Shown piece by piece: positions 47,332-59,892 of a DNA stretch of 64,000 bases. The position numbers were made by a program, and so were the translations under genes. Source of the stretch: Colocasia esculenta (Eukaryota > Streptophyta > Magnoliopsida > Alismatales > Araceae); assembly GCA_014218235.1 (NCBI GenBank), contig CM024759.1, positions 72,208,042 through 72,272,041 on the forward strand, written 5' to 3'. The stretch's first letter is position 1, and every line of letters begins with the position of its first letter. The notes below the pieces were generated by a model, which made no database searches, had not been told where the DNA came from, and saw only the letters and a list, made by a program, of their open reading frames with translations.

Positions 47332-49270
47332 TGTCCTCGTGTTTCCAGTCGAGGGTGAAGGATTTTCAGTCTACACTGATGCATCTGGAATCGGTCTAGG
47401 CTGCGTGCTAATATAGAATGAGAAGGTTATAGACTATTCATCAAGACAATTGAAGCCTCATGAAGTCAATTATCTTGTCCATGACTTAGAACTAGCTGCT
47501 GTGATATTCGCACTTAAGATTTGGAGACATTACTTGTATGGAGAGTAATTCATTGTCTACTCCGACCATAAGAGTCTGAAGTATCAATTTTCCCAGAAGG
47601 AGCTCAATATGCGACAAAGAAGATGGCTGGAATATCTGAAGGACTTTGATTTTAATATTCAATATCACCCTGGTAAAGGTAATGTAGTAGCTGATGCACT
47701 TAGCAGGAAGCCTGTGGCGTCCTTGTCTTGTTTAGTCATGGGTGAGATGCAATTGTTAGAACAGTTTGCTAGTCTGGATCTAAATATTGAGCACAAAAGT
47801 GATCAAGTGTTGGTGGCTAACCTTAGAGCTCAACCCGACATCTTTGTCGAGATCAGGGAGTAACAAGCTAATGACCCATTCTTGGTCCGAGCCAGGGAAA
47901 TCATAGCCAACAGACCCAATTTCTCCATCACTGAATATGGGAGACTGTTATTTCAAGCCAGGACATGTGTGCCTGACAATGCAGAGTTGAAAAGGAAGCT
48001 GATGGACGAAGCCCATAAGACAAAATATACAATCCACCCTGGCGCGACCAAGATGTACCAAGACATGAAAAGGTCATTTTGGTGGCCCAACATGAAGTGG
48101 GAGGTGGCTGAGCATGCTGCGCACTGCCTCACATGTCAGCAGGTAAAAGCCGAGCACCGACGTCCTGCGGGTGTACTCAGACCCCTGGACATCCCTGAAT
48201 GGAAGTGGGAGAGTATCGTCATGGATTTCATCATGGGTTTACCCCGAACTCGTGGTGGACTTGATGCTATCTGGGTCATTGTGGACCGTTTGACTAAGTC
48301 CGCACACTTTCTAGCAATTAAGAGTACCTGGAGTGTAGATGTACTTGCAGCATTGTATGTAAAGGAGATAGTGAGATTACATAGAGTTCCTATGTCCATA
48401 GTCTCAGATCGTGACCCTCGATTCACCTCTAGATTCTGGAAGGGACTTCAATCTACATTAGGTACTAAACTCAATTTTAGCACAGCATTCCACCCACAGA
48501 TAGATGGACAGACGAAAAGAACTAATTAGATCGTGGAGGATATGCTACGAGCTTGTACTATAGATTTTGAAGGGTACTGGAATGAGCAATTATCACTGAT
48601 AGAATTCATCTACAACAATAGCTACCAAGCCAGCATTAAGATGGCTCCATTTGAAGCATTATATGGAAGAAGCTATAGATTACCAGTTTGCTGGAATGAG
48701 GTAGGTGAATAATAATGGCTGGGACTAGACATGGTACAGAACACCAGCAGAGATATACAGATTATCAGAGACAGGATTAAAATAGCTCAGTCCAGGCAGA
48801 AGAGCTATGCATACAAGAGAAGAAGGGACTTAGAATTTAAAACCGGAGATCATGTACTGCCCAAGGTATCCCCGACCTGAGGATTTCAAAGGTTTGGGAT
48901 GAAAGGTAAATTAAGGTCGAGATTCGTAAGTCCATTTGAGGTACTGGAAAGAGTTGGCGAAGTGGCGTATCATCTGGCATTACCTCCACAGTTTTCCACA
49001 GTACACAATGTTTTTCATGTATCTATGCTGAGGAAGTATGTGTACGACCCATCGCATGTAATCAGCTACGACGATATCATTCTAAACAAGGATATGACCT
49101 ATGAAGAGAAACCAATAAGAATCTTAGACAAGAAGATACAATAGCTTCGGAACCGACCCATATATGTGGTTAAGATACTCTGGAGAAATCATGAAATCGA
49201 AGAAGTCACGTGGGAACCTGAAGCAACAATGCGACGGAATTATCTAGAGTTATTCAGTAAGTCATTCTTC
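47332..49270 (+). pseudogene. pol: Gypsy A pol, second part: RNase H, integrase, chromodomain-like end
   Basis: RNase H resumes with VYTDASGIGLGCVL, first Asp intact, and ends near [17 protein letters not shown]. Integrase begins near 47990 with the zinc-binding part (HPGATKMYQDMKRSFWWPNM, CLTCQQVKAEH). Its catalytic Asp residues are seen in VMDFIMGLPRT and SDRDPRFTSRFW. At the third position the usual Glu of the GQTER motif is Lys (GQTKR). The C-terminal part has LPPQFSTVHNVFHVSMLRKY and then ILWRNHEIEEVTWEPEATMR, a chromodomain-like segment of the sort that steers chromoviruses to heterochromatin. Stops lie near 47415, 47549, 47861, 48528, 48710 and 49142. Confidence 0.9.
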
Positions 49271-49283
49271 CTCTTATGATCAT

Positions 49284-49306
49284 ATGAATTTGGGGACCAA
49301 ATTCAT
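49284..49306. repeat. Hairpin upstream of the gypsy A polypurine tract
   Basis: ATGAATTTGG and CCAAATTCAT pair perfectly around GGA. Equivalent hairpins are at 19094-19112, 43226-43244 and 58902-58921. Confidence 0.85.
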
Positions 49307-49310
49307 TTTA

Positions 49311-49321
49311 AGAGGGGGAGG
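49311..49321 (+). promoter_or_regulatory. Polypurine tract of gypsy A
   Basis: AGAGGGGGAGG lies one base before the 3' LTR start at 49323. Confidence 0.85.
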
Positions 49322-49322
49322 A

Positions 49323-52306
49323 TGTAGCAACTCTGATTTTTAAAACCATAAATAAAATAAAATTTTAATTAAATAAATGTAATAAATAGATTAAATTAGA
49401 ATAAAGAAGGAATAAATGGAATAAAAGGGATTAAATCAAAACCCATTAAGCTAAATTAGGAATGGGGTCTACTAATGATCTAAACCCAAAAGAATGGGCC
49501 CAAATGTGAAGAGCCCATCATGGGATGGGAGCTAATTAAGTGAAATTCGTACCTAAAATTATTAATAATTAGAAAAGGGTTAAGATAAATACTAATTAAC
49601 CTATAATTATCCAAAGGAGGAGTCCTCATATCATCCTAACCCTTGGCCATGAATTGGACCTCGTCCCTATCCTTTTAGGTAGATAATGGCTAGGAAATAA
49701 GGTGATATTATGTAAATTCGGAATTTGAAGAGGAGAGAAGAGTTTTATGATTTTAGGACTCTTACACTAGCTAAAACACCCCAAATTCGTCTCTACCAAG
49801 CCTCATTTCGTTGCTGGGGCTCTGGAGGACGAGGAGAGAGGGTTGAGGACGAGGAGCAAGGAGAGGAAGGGCTTGGAGCAAGGAGGTTCTCTCTTCTTCT
49901 TCATCATAAACCCTAGGCTTTCATAACAGCACAAAAAGGTAGGCAATCTCTCAAGCACAAATCGATTAACTTCGGCCATAGGTAGCCCATACATCCATCT
50001 ATCAAAGCCCCATAATTTCTCTATTTTTCGTTGCTCCATAAGGGAGAATTAAATGCCCTAATATCTGTCATCTCCATGTACCCGAACCTTCATAATTACT
50101 TTCAATCCACGCATGTACTTAATCCCATGCTATGAAAATATTCTCATAAATACTACATGCTGTTAGCTTTCAAACGCCTCTATTTTCCCTAATTTCATCT
50201 TGTATCTTTTGCGAATTAAATCAAAATCCATGACTGTGCATATTTTAGGTCATTGAAAAGTAACCTAATCAAAGCATGCCCTATTCATGTCTATTTTCTA
50301 ATTACTCCTACCTTTTGATAGATCTACGAGTCTACTTTCATTTAAAATTGGTTTATTTTTGGATCATCGTGCAATTTTATATTGATTTTAGAAGTGTGTT
50401 GTATCATGAAAAGAAGGGAAGGATCAAACCCAAAAGGGCAGATCCCCTTTTCTGGGTCGGGCCACTTCTCTGAAATCGCGACGGCCCGACCCGTCGCGAT
50501 ATTAGAGAGGTCGCGACCGATCGGTCCGTCACGTTATAAACGCGATGGCCCGCGCCGTCGCGGTTTCCTCTCGAACCGCGCCAGGCCGACCGGGTCAATT
50601 GTCGTGCCTGGACCGCCCGTCATGTTCTGAAACCGATGGGTACCCCCGTCGCGATTTCAAGAATTGCGCTAGAACTAAAATTTCACTTATACCCCAGCAA
50701 TTTATACCAATTGACCCTTGTTTACACTTAATTAAGCACTGTTATGATAAGTATTAATTTGATTATTAAAATTTGGTAATAATTACATAAATTCAATTAA
50801 TTAAAAGCCAAAAGCGCGATTATACATGCTCTCATGATTTCTTACACTTGCACACACTAAACATTATTATTTGCAATGAGACCCTATTAAAATACTCAAT
50901 AATATATCTTGTAATTATTAAGTGTAATTATTTCACTTAAATTTCTCTATTATTTAAATGACACTTGTCTTCGTTTTATTCGCGTGCTTTGTATACCGTT
51001 ACCGCTTCCCTCGGCCTTCGAGCACTCGAGGCACGACGGACACTTGTTTTATGCACACTCTCTCTTGGCATGGACCACCTCTCCATTGGGAATACTCCTG
51101 ACTGGACCAGAGACTCCTTGTCAAGGCCTCCGTAAGTCTCTTAGGCTTTGGCGCACGTCCATTGCCAACGAGCTAGTTGTACCCTTAAAACCCGTTACAC
51201 CCTTAGGGATCAGTACGATCCAACGACCTTAGTGTGTTTCCTTCTTATCTTGGCTCACGTCAGACCATCTAGCCTGTGTTCATAGCACGGCTAATGGGCG
51301 GATGTGATTTCTACCTGACTGCCAGCACCAGACCTAGTGCCGTGCAACTGTGACTATCGTCGGTTTAATGTTGTTTTACAGATATACCCTTATCTCATGT
51401 ATTATCTCTATACTCTCATCTATTCACATTCTCTCTACTCTCTCGTCTATTCATCTACTATTCTCATCTATTCTTGGTACTCTATTTGGCCATCCCTATG
51501 ATTGTCTAAGATAAGGAACATAACTTATGCTAGTGCAATAGGGCCCGATCTGGTCCTGGGAAGAGCGCCCGAAAAGTGCCATTTGCCAATGGGAGTTAAA
51601 ATGATCAGGATGTTGGCATACATCCAGTGCCATTATACTATCAAGATTAAATCTATGATAATCAATCAGTGCAATCAATCAGTGCTATCTGTACAAGTGC
51701 TATTTCTACAAGTGCTATCGTTACTAGTGCACCGTTGTGTAACTTTACGTGCTATATTGTTACATGGCCAATCCATTATCGTACTTGATGTGCTGTTTTT
51801 CATATACAAGTGCTAACGTTCTCTTGCTATCATTACTTTTCTCTACATGACTATGCTCTCTAGTTATCCTGCCATTTAAGACATTAATCATTTAAAATAT
51901 GCTTGTTCTTACGAGATATTAAGTCCTACTAAGCGTTATTCGCTCATCCTGTGTTATTATTTCATGTGTTTCAGGTGAGTCTGATGGAGATTACCACACT
52001 TACGAGGAGGGGAGTGAGGATGATACTCAGGAGTGACCAGTTTCGTCAACCACTGCTTAGTAGTTAGTAAGTTAGTCGTCAGTTAGTCAATATGTAATAA
52101 TGTGAGATTAAATAAAGTACTATGGGCCCTAGTTGCCCTAGTTTTAGCTCTGATTAGTGATTGTAATAGTTAGTTGATGGAATATTAATGAAGTTGGATT
52201 ACTTTTGATTTTATTCCAATTGTGCAATGGTTTGTCGTTTATTTACCGCTCTGTACTATTTAAATAACTATAATTCCGCTCCGATATTCTGCGTCGGGTT
52301 GTTACA
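49323..52306 (+). repeat. 3' LTR of gypsy A
   Basis: It is 2,984 bp, begins TGTAGCAACTCTG and ends GGGTTGTTACA. It contains a GTCGCGA island at 50470-50660 with a perfect hairpin at 50475-50500. No matching TSD can be tested because the 5' end of the element is lost. Confidence 0.9.
50475..50500. repeat. GTCGCG hairpin in the gypsy A LTR
   Basis: ATCGCGACGG (50475-50484) and CCGTCGCGAT (50491-50500) pair perfectly around CCCGAC. Confidence 0.88.
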
Positions 52307-53170
52307 TCGAGGCACAACTAGAAACTCACCGCTCACCACGCAATAGGATAGCTAAACCTAGGTCAACGGTAGGTACAACTTGCTCGGTCCACCGTGAGGG
52401 AATCCACGGGGTACAGAGACTTATGGAGGTCCCGATGAGGATTCTCTAGTCTAATGAGACGGAAAGCCCAATGGAGAGATAGCCCTCACCAAGAAGGTGT
52501 GTGGAGCCTAGGATATGAGGGAAGGAGGTCCCCCGACCGAGAAGAGATGCCTTGTATGCACAAGATATAGCAAAGGATATTCCGGACGGCAAAAGAGGCA
52601 CACTCTGTCTACATTCCGAATCGCGACGGACACAGACATCGCAACTCAAACTGAATCGCATCCAGTCACCCGGTCGCAGTTATGAAAGCCTAGCAGGTTG
52701 CCAAAGCCGCGTCTAGTCCCTATGGACGGACAGAAGACAGAAACATGATGGCTCAAACCGTCGCTAAACAAAGTGAAACGCGACCGCTTTGCTGGTCGCG
52801 TATACAGGCCTGAATCGCGACCATTGTGTCGGTCGCGATTCAAAAAGCAGCTCGAGAACTAAAGCAAAACACAAAAAACAGGATATGCACAAGAAATCAA
52901 ACACACAACATGCTTTCAGGGTATTGCAGTAAGTGACAAAACAACAATCTCACATAAAATGAATGAACTCATCATTTTATTTTTTATTTTTTTTACTTTA
53001 TTTTTTCAAATTTTCTTTGCAATCCACACTTTGCTAATCACTTGGGATGAAAAATGGAGGAAAAGAAGGAGGAGCACACGAGGGTGCCAATGGAGGGTGC
53101 CACGTGAAGCACGATGGAGGGGGTAATCAAAAGAAAGGCGGAAAGATGTCCCAGCGTGATCGCCAATTTG
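52307..53170 (-). mobile_element. Probable truncated LTR on the minus strand
   Basis: On the minus strand the order of landmarks is the one seen in the other LTRs: a GTCGCGA island (52840-52620), then a CCTCATCGGGACCTCCATAAG block (about 52440-52410) and a CAAGTTGTACCT word. Two perfect GTCGCG hairpins are present (52778-52801 and 52813-52840). It is cut at 52307 by the gypsy A LTR boundary. At about 53155-53172 the minus strand reads TTGGCGATCACGCTGGGAC, which resembles primer-binding sites of some Ty3/gypsy Tat-type elements; that reading is tentative. Confidence 0.45.
52778..52840. repeat. Pair of GTCGCG hairpins
   Basis: ACGCGACC pairs with GGTCGCGT (52778-52801), and AATCGCGACC pairs with GGTCGCGATT (52813-52840). 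Both stems are perfect, each with an 8-nt loop. Confidence 0.85.
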
Positions 53171-54540
53171 TAGATTCCGACTCTCGTTTTAAAAAGACTC
53201 AAGTCTCCACTAAGAAAATATGAGAAAAGAAAGCAAAGGTGGATAGAGCACCACTCCTTGATGTTTGTTGTGATCGCCAGACACACGCGGGTGTCGAAGG
53301 AGGTACAGCTAGTGCAAAGAAAAGAGTGATCGCGTGGAGTACCTTGGAGCGGGGAAGATTGTGCGGGAAAGACGTGGGTCCACTTCTTCTTCTACGAGCA
53401 CGGCAGGCCGTGGTAGAAGGCTTTTCTTTGTTGATTACCCTGAAAAGAACACATATAAAAGATAAGATTAGCTAATGATGTGTAATATCTATTCTCAAAG
53501 AAATTAAATGACATGAAGAGCATGGAGATGGACACCTTGTGGTGGTTTTTAAACCCCTAGGAAATAGGTGTGTGTGTGTGTGTATACATGCATGTATGTG
53601 TGGTGATTAAAAAGAAGAAGCAATAAAAATAAAAGCAAGAGGAGATTGATATAAACAAAAGGTGGAGTTGCTTCCCCAATAATGAAGGCACAGAAGACTG
53701 CTTGACTGGAGAGATTGCTGCTGTTGATTAGCTGTGGAGTTGGAAGAGAAGATGGCGTTGATGTGCTTTGAGGCGGCAGTCCGGCAGGGCTTCGCCTCGA
53801 AGTGGTCTCTCGTTACTCTCTGAACATGAAGATCTTCACCTCAGAGTGTTGGCCAATAGGTTATATTTATAGGAGAAGGCTCAAAGTTCGAGGTAGACAA
53901 CAGTTGCAAATTGCGACTGAGGCAGTGGATGCGTTAATGGTTGATCACGACGGCATTGTTAGTCGCATTCATGAAATTCTATTTTAAGGCCAACGATACT
54001 CTTAATCGCAATGACACGATACGTCGTGTTTAAGAATTTCTGTATTTTGTTTATGGAAACTTGCTAAATGTTAAATATGGAAATTAGAATCGCGATGGAT
54101 ATGCCTGTCGCGTTTCAGAAAGTGGCAATAGACATTTCCGTAAATGAAATAAGGAAATTACTGGAAAATATAGAAACTCAGAATCGCGACATACATGCCT
54201 GGCACATTTAAGAATGATCGGTTTGGCCCAGGGAGTCGATGTTGAATCGCGACAGCTAGACCTAACGCATTAATGACCAATCGATTGGTCAATTGATTCC
54301 CATAGAATTGTGACCGCTCAACCCGACGCGATTAAATTCCTTTCATAAACGCGACGACCTTGGCCGTCATGATTTACAATCTTTATCCACTAGCCTTCGA
54401 AATGATGGGGAAGCACATAAAGAATTGGGTAAAATCCATAAATAATGGGAAAAGTACTATTGCAAGGTAAAAGAGGGCCATTTGTGGCATTATGGCATAA
54501 TTTGAAATTTGCCTGTGATGGTGTCACTTTTCGCGTGTCT
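53171..54540. other. Retroelement debris, no gene seen
   Basis: No coding frame is convincing. A GT microsatellite lies at about 53569-53584. A TATATTTATAG word near 53865 could be an LTR promoter. A GTCGCGA-type island recurs at 53945-54370. The sequence changes abruptly at 54541, where gypsy B gag begins. Confidence 0.45.
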
Positions 54541-57500
54541 ACACCACCCACTTATTCTGGAGGCGCAAATCCTGATACTGCAGAGCACTAGGTGCATGAG
54601 ATAGAGAGTGTTTTTGTCACTATGAGATGTTCACAGGCCGACAGGGTGATTTTAGCTATTTATAAGTTGCGTGGATTTGCACAGGAGTGGTGAAGACTCA
54701 TGATGCAGACGGTATTTGCTGGAAGAACAGAAGATACCATCCCTGGCCAGAGTTCTTGGAGGTATTTAATGATACCTTCTTTCCCGTTCAAATACATGAG
54801 GCAAAGAGGGATCAGTTCTGGACATTGCAGCAGGGGAATTTGTCAGTATTAGAATATCAGATGAGGTTTATGACTTTGAGTAGATATGCCCCTTATATAG
54901 TCACGGATAATGATATGATGGTAGAATATTTTATTCGAGGACTGTGATCAGAGTTGCAGGATGCAGTGATTCCCCTTATGTGTAGAACAGTGGAAGAAGC
55001 AGTGCAGAGGGCAGCTATACTTGAGAGGACTGTGCAGGCTAGGCAGTCAGAAGGATCAGGTAGTTTTTGGCTTCCGCAGAAATCTAAAGGTATCAGCAAG
55101 GGTAAGGCACCCTCGAGAGCATCATCATCATCTAGATTTGCCAAGTGGGGCAATAAATTGAAGAAGATATTTAGAGGAAGAGGTGGTGGCAGACAACAGG
55201 GTTTCCAGCCGGGTGTTCAGCAGGGCTGAGGTTTTAGGCCAGCTCCAGAGGAGTCACATCAGAGCACAGCAGGGCAGCCCGCAACTTTCCTAGGTTTCAG
55301 ATGCTATAATTGTGGGCAGCCAGAACATTTTGCCAGAAATTGTTTGCTTCCACGAGATTACAGCTATGGCAGAGGAGTACTGCAGCAGTAGCAGCAGCAA
55401 CCATTCCAATAGCCAGCAGCAGAGCGAGGTAGAGGTCCACCTTTCCAGAGGGGATGAGGTCGAGTTATGGCTGTTACCAGAACTCAGGCGGAGGCATCCA
55501 ACCTGATTGAAGGTATATTACCTCTCTTTGAATTTTTTGCTAGAGTGTTGATTGATCCAGATGCTTCGCATTCATTTATTTCTGAAGAATTCATGGATAG
55601 TATGGTTCATCCCTTAGAAGAGAGGCAATGTGAGTTGGTTGTAGAGGTTCCCGCTGATGGTTTCATGCTCACTTCTTGTTATTTAGATGAAGTTCCGATC
55701 ATGGTACAAGGGAATCGGTTGCCAACAAGGTTGTATGCATTATAGTTGAAATATTATGATGTAATTTGGGAATGGATTAGCTAGAGGCCTATGAGGCAAT
55801 GGTGGATTGTAGGAAGAAGAAAGTTAGATTTTGTCGACCCAATGGAGTTGTGTTTGAGTTCCAAGGTATGTCATTTTATACTCCTAAGTTTATTATTTAT
55901 GCACTTAGGGCTAGGAGTTTGATTAATGCTGGGTGTGTGGCATATCTTGCTTTAGTCAGTTTAGTTGAGTCAGGCAAATATGCAGAAATGGTACCCATGG
56001 TTAGAGAATTTACAGATGTATTCCCAGAAGAGTTGCCAGAGTTAGCGCCGCACAGGGAGGTAGATTTCACAGTAGAATTGTAGCCTGGCAGTATGCCTAT
56101 TTCAAAAACACCTTACAGAATGGCACCAGCAGAGTTGAGGGAATTGAAGAAGTAGTTGCAGGAGTTATTAGAGAAATGTTTTATCAGACCTAGTCACTCA
56201 CCATGGGGAGCACCAGTGTTATTTGTTAAAAAGAAAGATGTAGCTTGAGGATGTGCATAGATTATCGGCAATTGAACAAAGTCACTATCAAGAACAAGTA
56301 TCCACTTCCCAGAATTGATGATTTATTTGATCAGTTGCAGTCAGCCAAGGTGTTCTCCAAGATTGATCTGAGATCAGGATATCACCAGCTAAGGATAAAA
56401 GAAGAAGATATTGACAAGACAGCTTTCAGGACCAGATATGGGCACTATGAGTTTGTGGTCATGCCATTTGGGTTGACTAATGCACCAGCAACATTTATGA
56501 ATCTGATGACCGAATATTTCACCCTTATCTGGATTAGTTTATTGTGTTATTCATCGATGATATATTAATATATTCAGCAACAGAGGAGGAACATGCAGCG
56601 CATCTGAGAATTACATTGCAAACTTTACGAGATCACCAGTTGTATGCTAAATTCAGTAAATGTGAGTTCTGGTTAAAGGAGATTCAGTTTTTGGGCCATG
56701 TAATTTTAGGACAGGTTGTAGCAGTTGATCCAGCTAAGGTAGAAGCAGTAATGAAATGGGAAGAACCGAAGACAATGTTAGAAATCAAAGTTTCCTTGGT
56801 CTGGTAGGTTATTACAGGCGATTCATTCAAGATTTCTCAAGATTGTAGCACCTATGACAAGATTGACCAGGAAGCGAGTACCCTTTTGGTGGTCTTTAGA
56901 TTGTCGGTGAAGTTTTTACAGAATTGAAGAAGAGGCTTACTACAGCACCTATATTAAAATACCATCAGGTAGTGGAGGATTTGTGTTATACACAAATGCA
57001 TCCAGAAGAGGATTGGGAGCAGTATTAATGCAACATGGAAAGTAGTGGCATATGCTTCAAGGCAGCTGAAGCTGCATGAAGAAAATTACCCTACACATGA
57101 TTTGGAATTAGCAGCAGTGGTTTTTGCATTAAAGTTGTGGAGGCATTACTTATATGGAAATATTTGAAATTTTTACAGATCATAAGAGTTTGAGTATATT
57201 TTCTCACAGAAGGACTTAATTTAAGGCAGCGCAAGTGGATGGAATATTTGAAGGATTATGATTTCAATCTTGCATATCATCCAGGTAAAGCCAATGTTGC
57301 TTCAGATGCACTGAGCAGAAAGGCAATTTTGAACCAGATGATATTAAGAATGGAAATTATATGAAGATGAGCAGAGAATTCACTATTTGTGCCACATAAT
57401 CAGCAACAAGTAGTATTAGCAAACAATGTAATGGAACCTCATTGTATTGGCAAACAGTAGAGGCATAAAGAACATATGAAAATCTGGTGGATATTGTACG

Positions 57501-58830
57501 AATGGAAGAAGTTACACTTGATGATGACAGTGTGGTCAGACTTAAAGGCTGATTATATGTTCCAGCAGAAGCTAAGGTGAGGCAGAAAGTATTAGAAGGC
57601 TCACAGGTCCAGATACACTATATCCAGGCAGCACAAAGATGTATCAAGATTTAAAGAAGTATTTCTGGTGGCCGAATATGAAGAAAGAAATTGTTGAATG
57701 TATATCAAGATGTCTGGTATGTCAGCAAGCAAAAGCAGAGCATCAGAGGCCAGGAGGATTATTGCAACCATTGCTTATTCCACAGTGGAAATGGGATGAC
57801 ATAGCTATGTATTTTGTAGTTGGTCTGCCCAGAACAACAACAGGTCATATTGGAAGGGTTTTCGTGGATAGATTGACCAAAGTTTGCAGGTTATTGGCAG
57901 TGAGCATGTCATGGACTGTGGACAGATTAGCTAGATTATACATGGACAGAATAGTACCATTGCATGGGATTCCAATTACTATTGTCTCAGATAGGGATCT
58001 GAGGTTTACTTCAGGCTTCTGGAGGAGTTTACAGAGTAATTGGTACAAAATTGAGGTACAACTTAGCTTATCATCCGCAGACAGATGGACAAATAGAAAG
58101 AACATTCAAACCATAGAAGATATGTTGAGGGCTTGTTGTTTAGTTTGGGGTGGCACTTGGGAGCATCACTTGGGCATGGTAGAATTTTCTTATAATAACA
58201 GTTATCATGCAAGTATTGGGATGGCACCTTATGAAGCTCTATATGGAAGACCGTGCAGGAAACCATTGAATTGGCATGAGGTAGGTGAAAGGCAAGTCAT
58301 AGGACCAGAGTTGATTCAATAGTGTTCAGAGATGGTCAAATTCATTAAAGAAAAGCTTCAAACAGCCCAGAGCCGACAGAAGAGTTATGTAGATACCAGA
58401 CGCCGGCCATTATAGTTTGAAGTTGGAGATTATGTGTTTCTGAAGTTTGCTCCTACCAAAGGTGTGCTAAAGTTCAGCAAGAAAGGCAAATTAAGTCCAA
58501 GATATGTTGGTCCACTCTAGATTTTAGAAAGAATCAGTGAAACAACTTACAGATTAGATCTCCCAACAGACTTCACAGATGCACATAATGTGTTCCATGT
58601 TTCAATGCTCAGAAGATATATTCGAGATCCTCTCAAATAATTAGCTATCAAGAGATTGATCTGAAACCACATGACAATGCCAGAGTATCCAGTACAGATT
58701 ACAGGACCAGAATCCAAAAGCTGAGAAATAAAGATTGAATTAGTGAAAATCAGATGGAAACAAACAGGTGGTGAAGACACATGAGAAATTGGCAGAAGAA
58801 ATAATGAAAGCGTATCCATACTTGTTTGAG
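54541..58830 (+). pseudogene. gag-pol: Gypsy B gag-pol pseudogene
   Basis: Gag has YSGGANPDTAEH, a TGG-to-TGA stop with frame change near 54692, FFPVQIHEAKRDQFWTLQQG and one CCHC knuckle, CYNCGQPEHFARNC (55302-55343). Protease shows DPDASHSFIS where DTGA or DSGA is expected, so the catalytic motif is lost. RT has [37 protein letters not shown] and FIDDILIYS across at least two frameshifts. RNase H reads [14 protein letters not shown], with Asn for the catalytic Asp. Integrase has the zinc-binding part (FWWPNMKKEIVECISRCLVC), MYFVVGLPRT with Tyr for the first catalytic Asp, SDRDLRFTSGFW, and a frameshift through the Glu region near 58060. The C-terminal FTDAHNVFHVSMLRRYIRDP is still clear. It is far more damaged than gypsy A. 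Confidence 0.9.
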
Positions 58831-58901
58831 TAAGCTTTTAATTCTTTTAGGTGATAGTACCATGCATTTAATTAAGAATTTTTGTATTCAGCTTTCTTCT
58901 T

Positions 58902-58921
58902 AAATTTCGAGGATGAAATTT
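58902..58921. repeat. Hairpin upstream of the gypsy B polypurine tract
   Basis: AAATTTC and GAAATTT pair perfectly around GAGGAT. It has the same position and shape as the hairpin in gypsy A, but a different sequence. Confidence 0.8.
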
Positions 58922-58937
58922 CTTTTAGGTGATAGTA

Positions 58938-59892
58938 TGTAGCGTATTGACCGTTCGGATCGACTTTAGTGGTTGTGGTGGACAATGTGTGGCCTATGTG
59001 TGTGTTTCAGATGTTTACACAGGTGTGTGGGGCTTTCAGATGTTACTACAGGTTGTGGGGCTTGTGGGCTAGACATTGGGCCTAGAGAACCCACTGGTTC
59101 ACTGTCTGTGAACGCGACATAGCTGGACGTCGGGTTCTTAACGCGATAATCTAGGGTGTCGCATTCTTGAAACTGCTGTTTAAGGGTCTTCGTCCGCATG
59201 TCCGCCGCATGGCACGCACTAGGCAGCCGGATGACGTCACCGTTCTGAAGGCGATGGCCTACACCGTCACATTCTTATTGCGACAGTAGGGTGCGTCGCG
59301 TTCTCAACTCCGAACTGTTTTTAACTTAGGTCGGCCAAACAGAGCCCAACTAGCTTTGCATGGCCGGGAGAAGGAGTTTTTGCCGTGGTTTCGGGGTGAT
59401 TCAACATTCTGGTGTCGATCTCGACGTGCTCTCGCTGCGAGGACGTGGTATGGAGTGGGGGAAACGCCGAGTTATCATCGTTCTTCACATTCTTCGCAAA
59501 GGTAGGGAGATTCCACCCTGTTTCTCATTGTGGATCGCGTGTTGAGCATGTGTAGCTTGTTATATGTGTTCTAAATGATAGATAGCATGCTAGAGCAATG
59601 GTTAGAACATGAATAACTGCTTTTCATGGTGTTTTTACATGGGTTGCATGGGGATTCCAGAGATGGAATCCCGATTTTAGGGTTCTGTCTGTGAAAGCGA
59701 CGTACCGGGTGTCGCGTTCAGAACGCGACAGCCCGACCCGTCGCGTTCTTCTTCAGAACACCCCGTATCGAGGCATCGTGTTTTGAAGGCTACAGAAGCC
59801 CCTGTCGTGTTCAAGCTTCCGAGGACAAAAGGTTCATGCATGCTTATGTGATTATCAGAATATCTTTGTTTATTGTTTATGGAATGGTAAGC
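58938..59892 (+). repeat. 3' LTR of gypsy B, first segment
   Basis: It runs from TGTAGCGTATTGACC to the insertion point of the solo LTR. It holds GTCGCG dyads, notably TGTCGCGTTC-A-GAACGCGACA at 59710-59730 and the overlapping stem 59721-59748. The continuation is at 62825-63189. Confidence 0.82.
59710..59748. repeat. Overlapping GTCGCG hairpins
   Basis: TGTCGCGTTC and GAACGCGACA pair around one A. The right arm can alternatively pair with GTCGCGTTC at 59740-59748, so two exclusive stems are possible. Confidence 0.8.

Larger units (their letters stand above)
35350..52306 (+). mobile_element. Chromovirus-like Ty3/gypsy element A, 5' truncated, with nested LARD-like insertion
   Basis: Parts in order: the last ~750 bp of a 5' LTR (35350-36096), a primer-binding site (36103), gag-protease-RT (36302-38724), a nested element (38725-47326, TSD GCACC), the rest of RNase H, integrase and a chromodomain-like end (47332-49270), a polypurine tract (49311-49321) and a 3' LTR (49323-52306). 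The domain order (RT, RNase H, integrase) and the chromodomain-like tail place it among plant chromoviruses, probably near Tekay/Del; the clade name is an inference. Many in-frame stops show it is dead. The shared LTR parts look about 90% identical, so it is older than the element nested in it. Confidence 0.9.
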
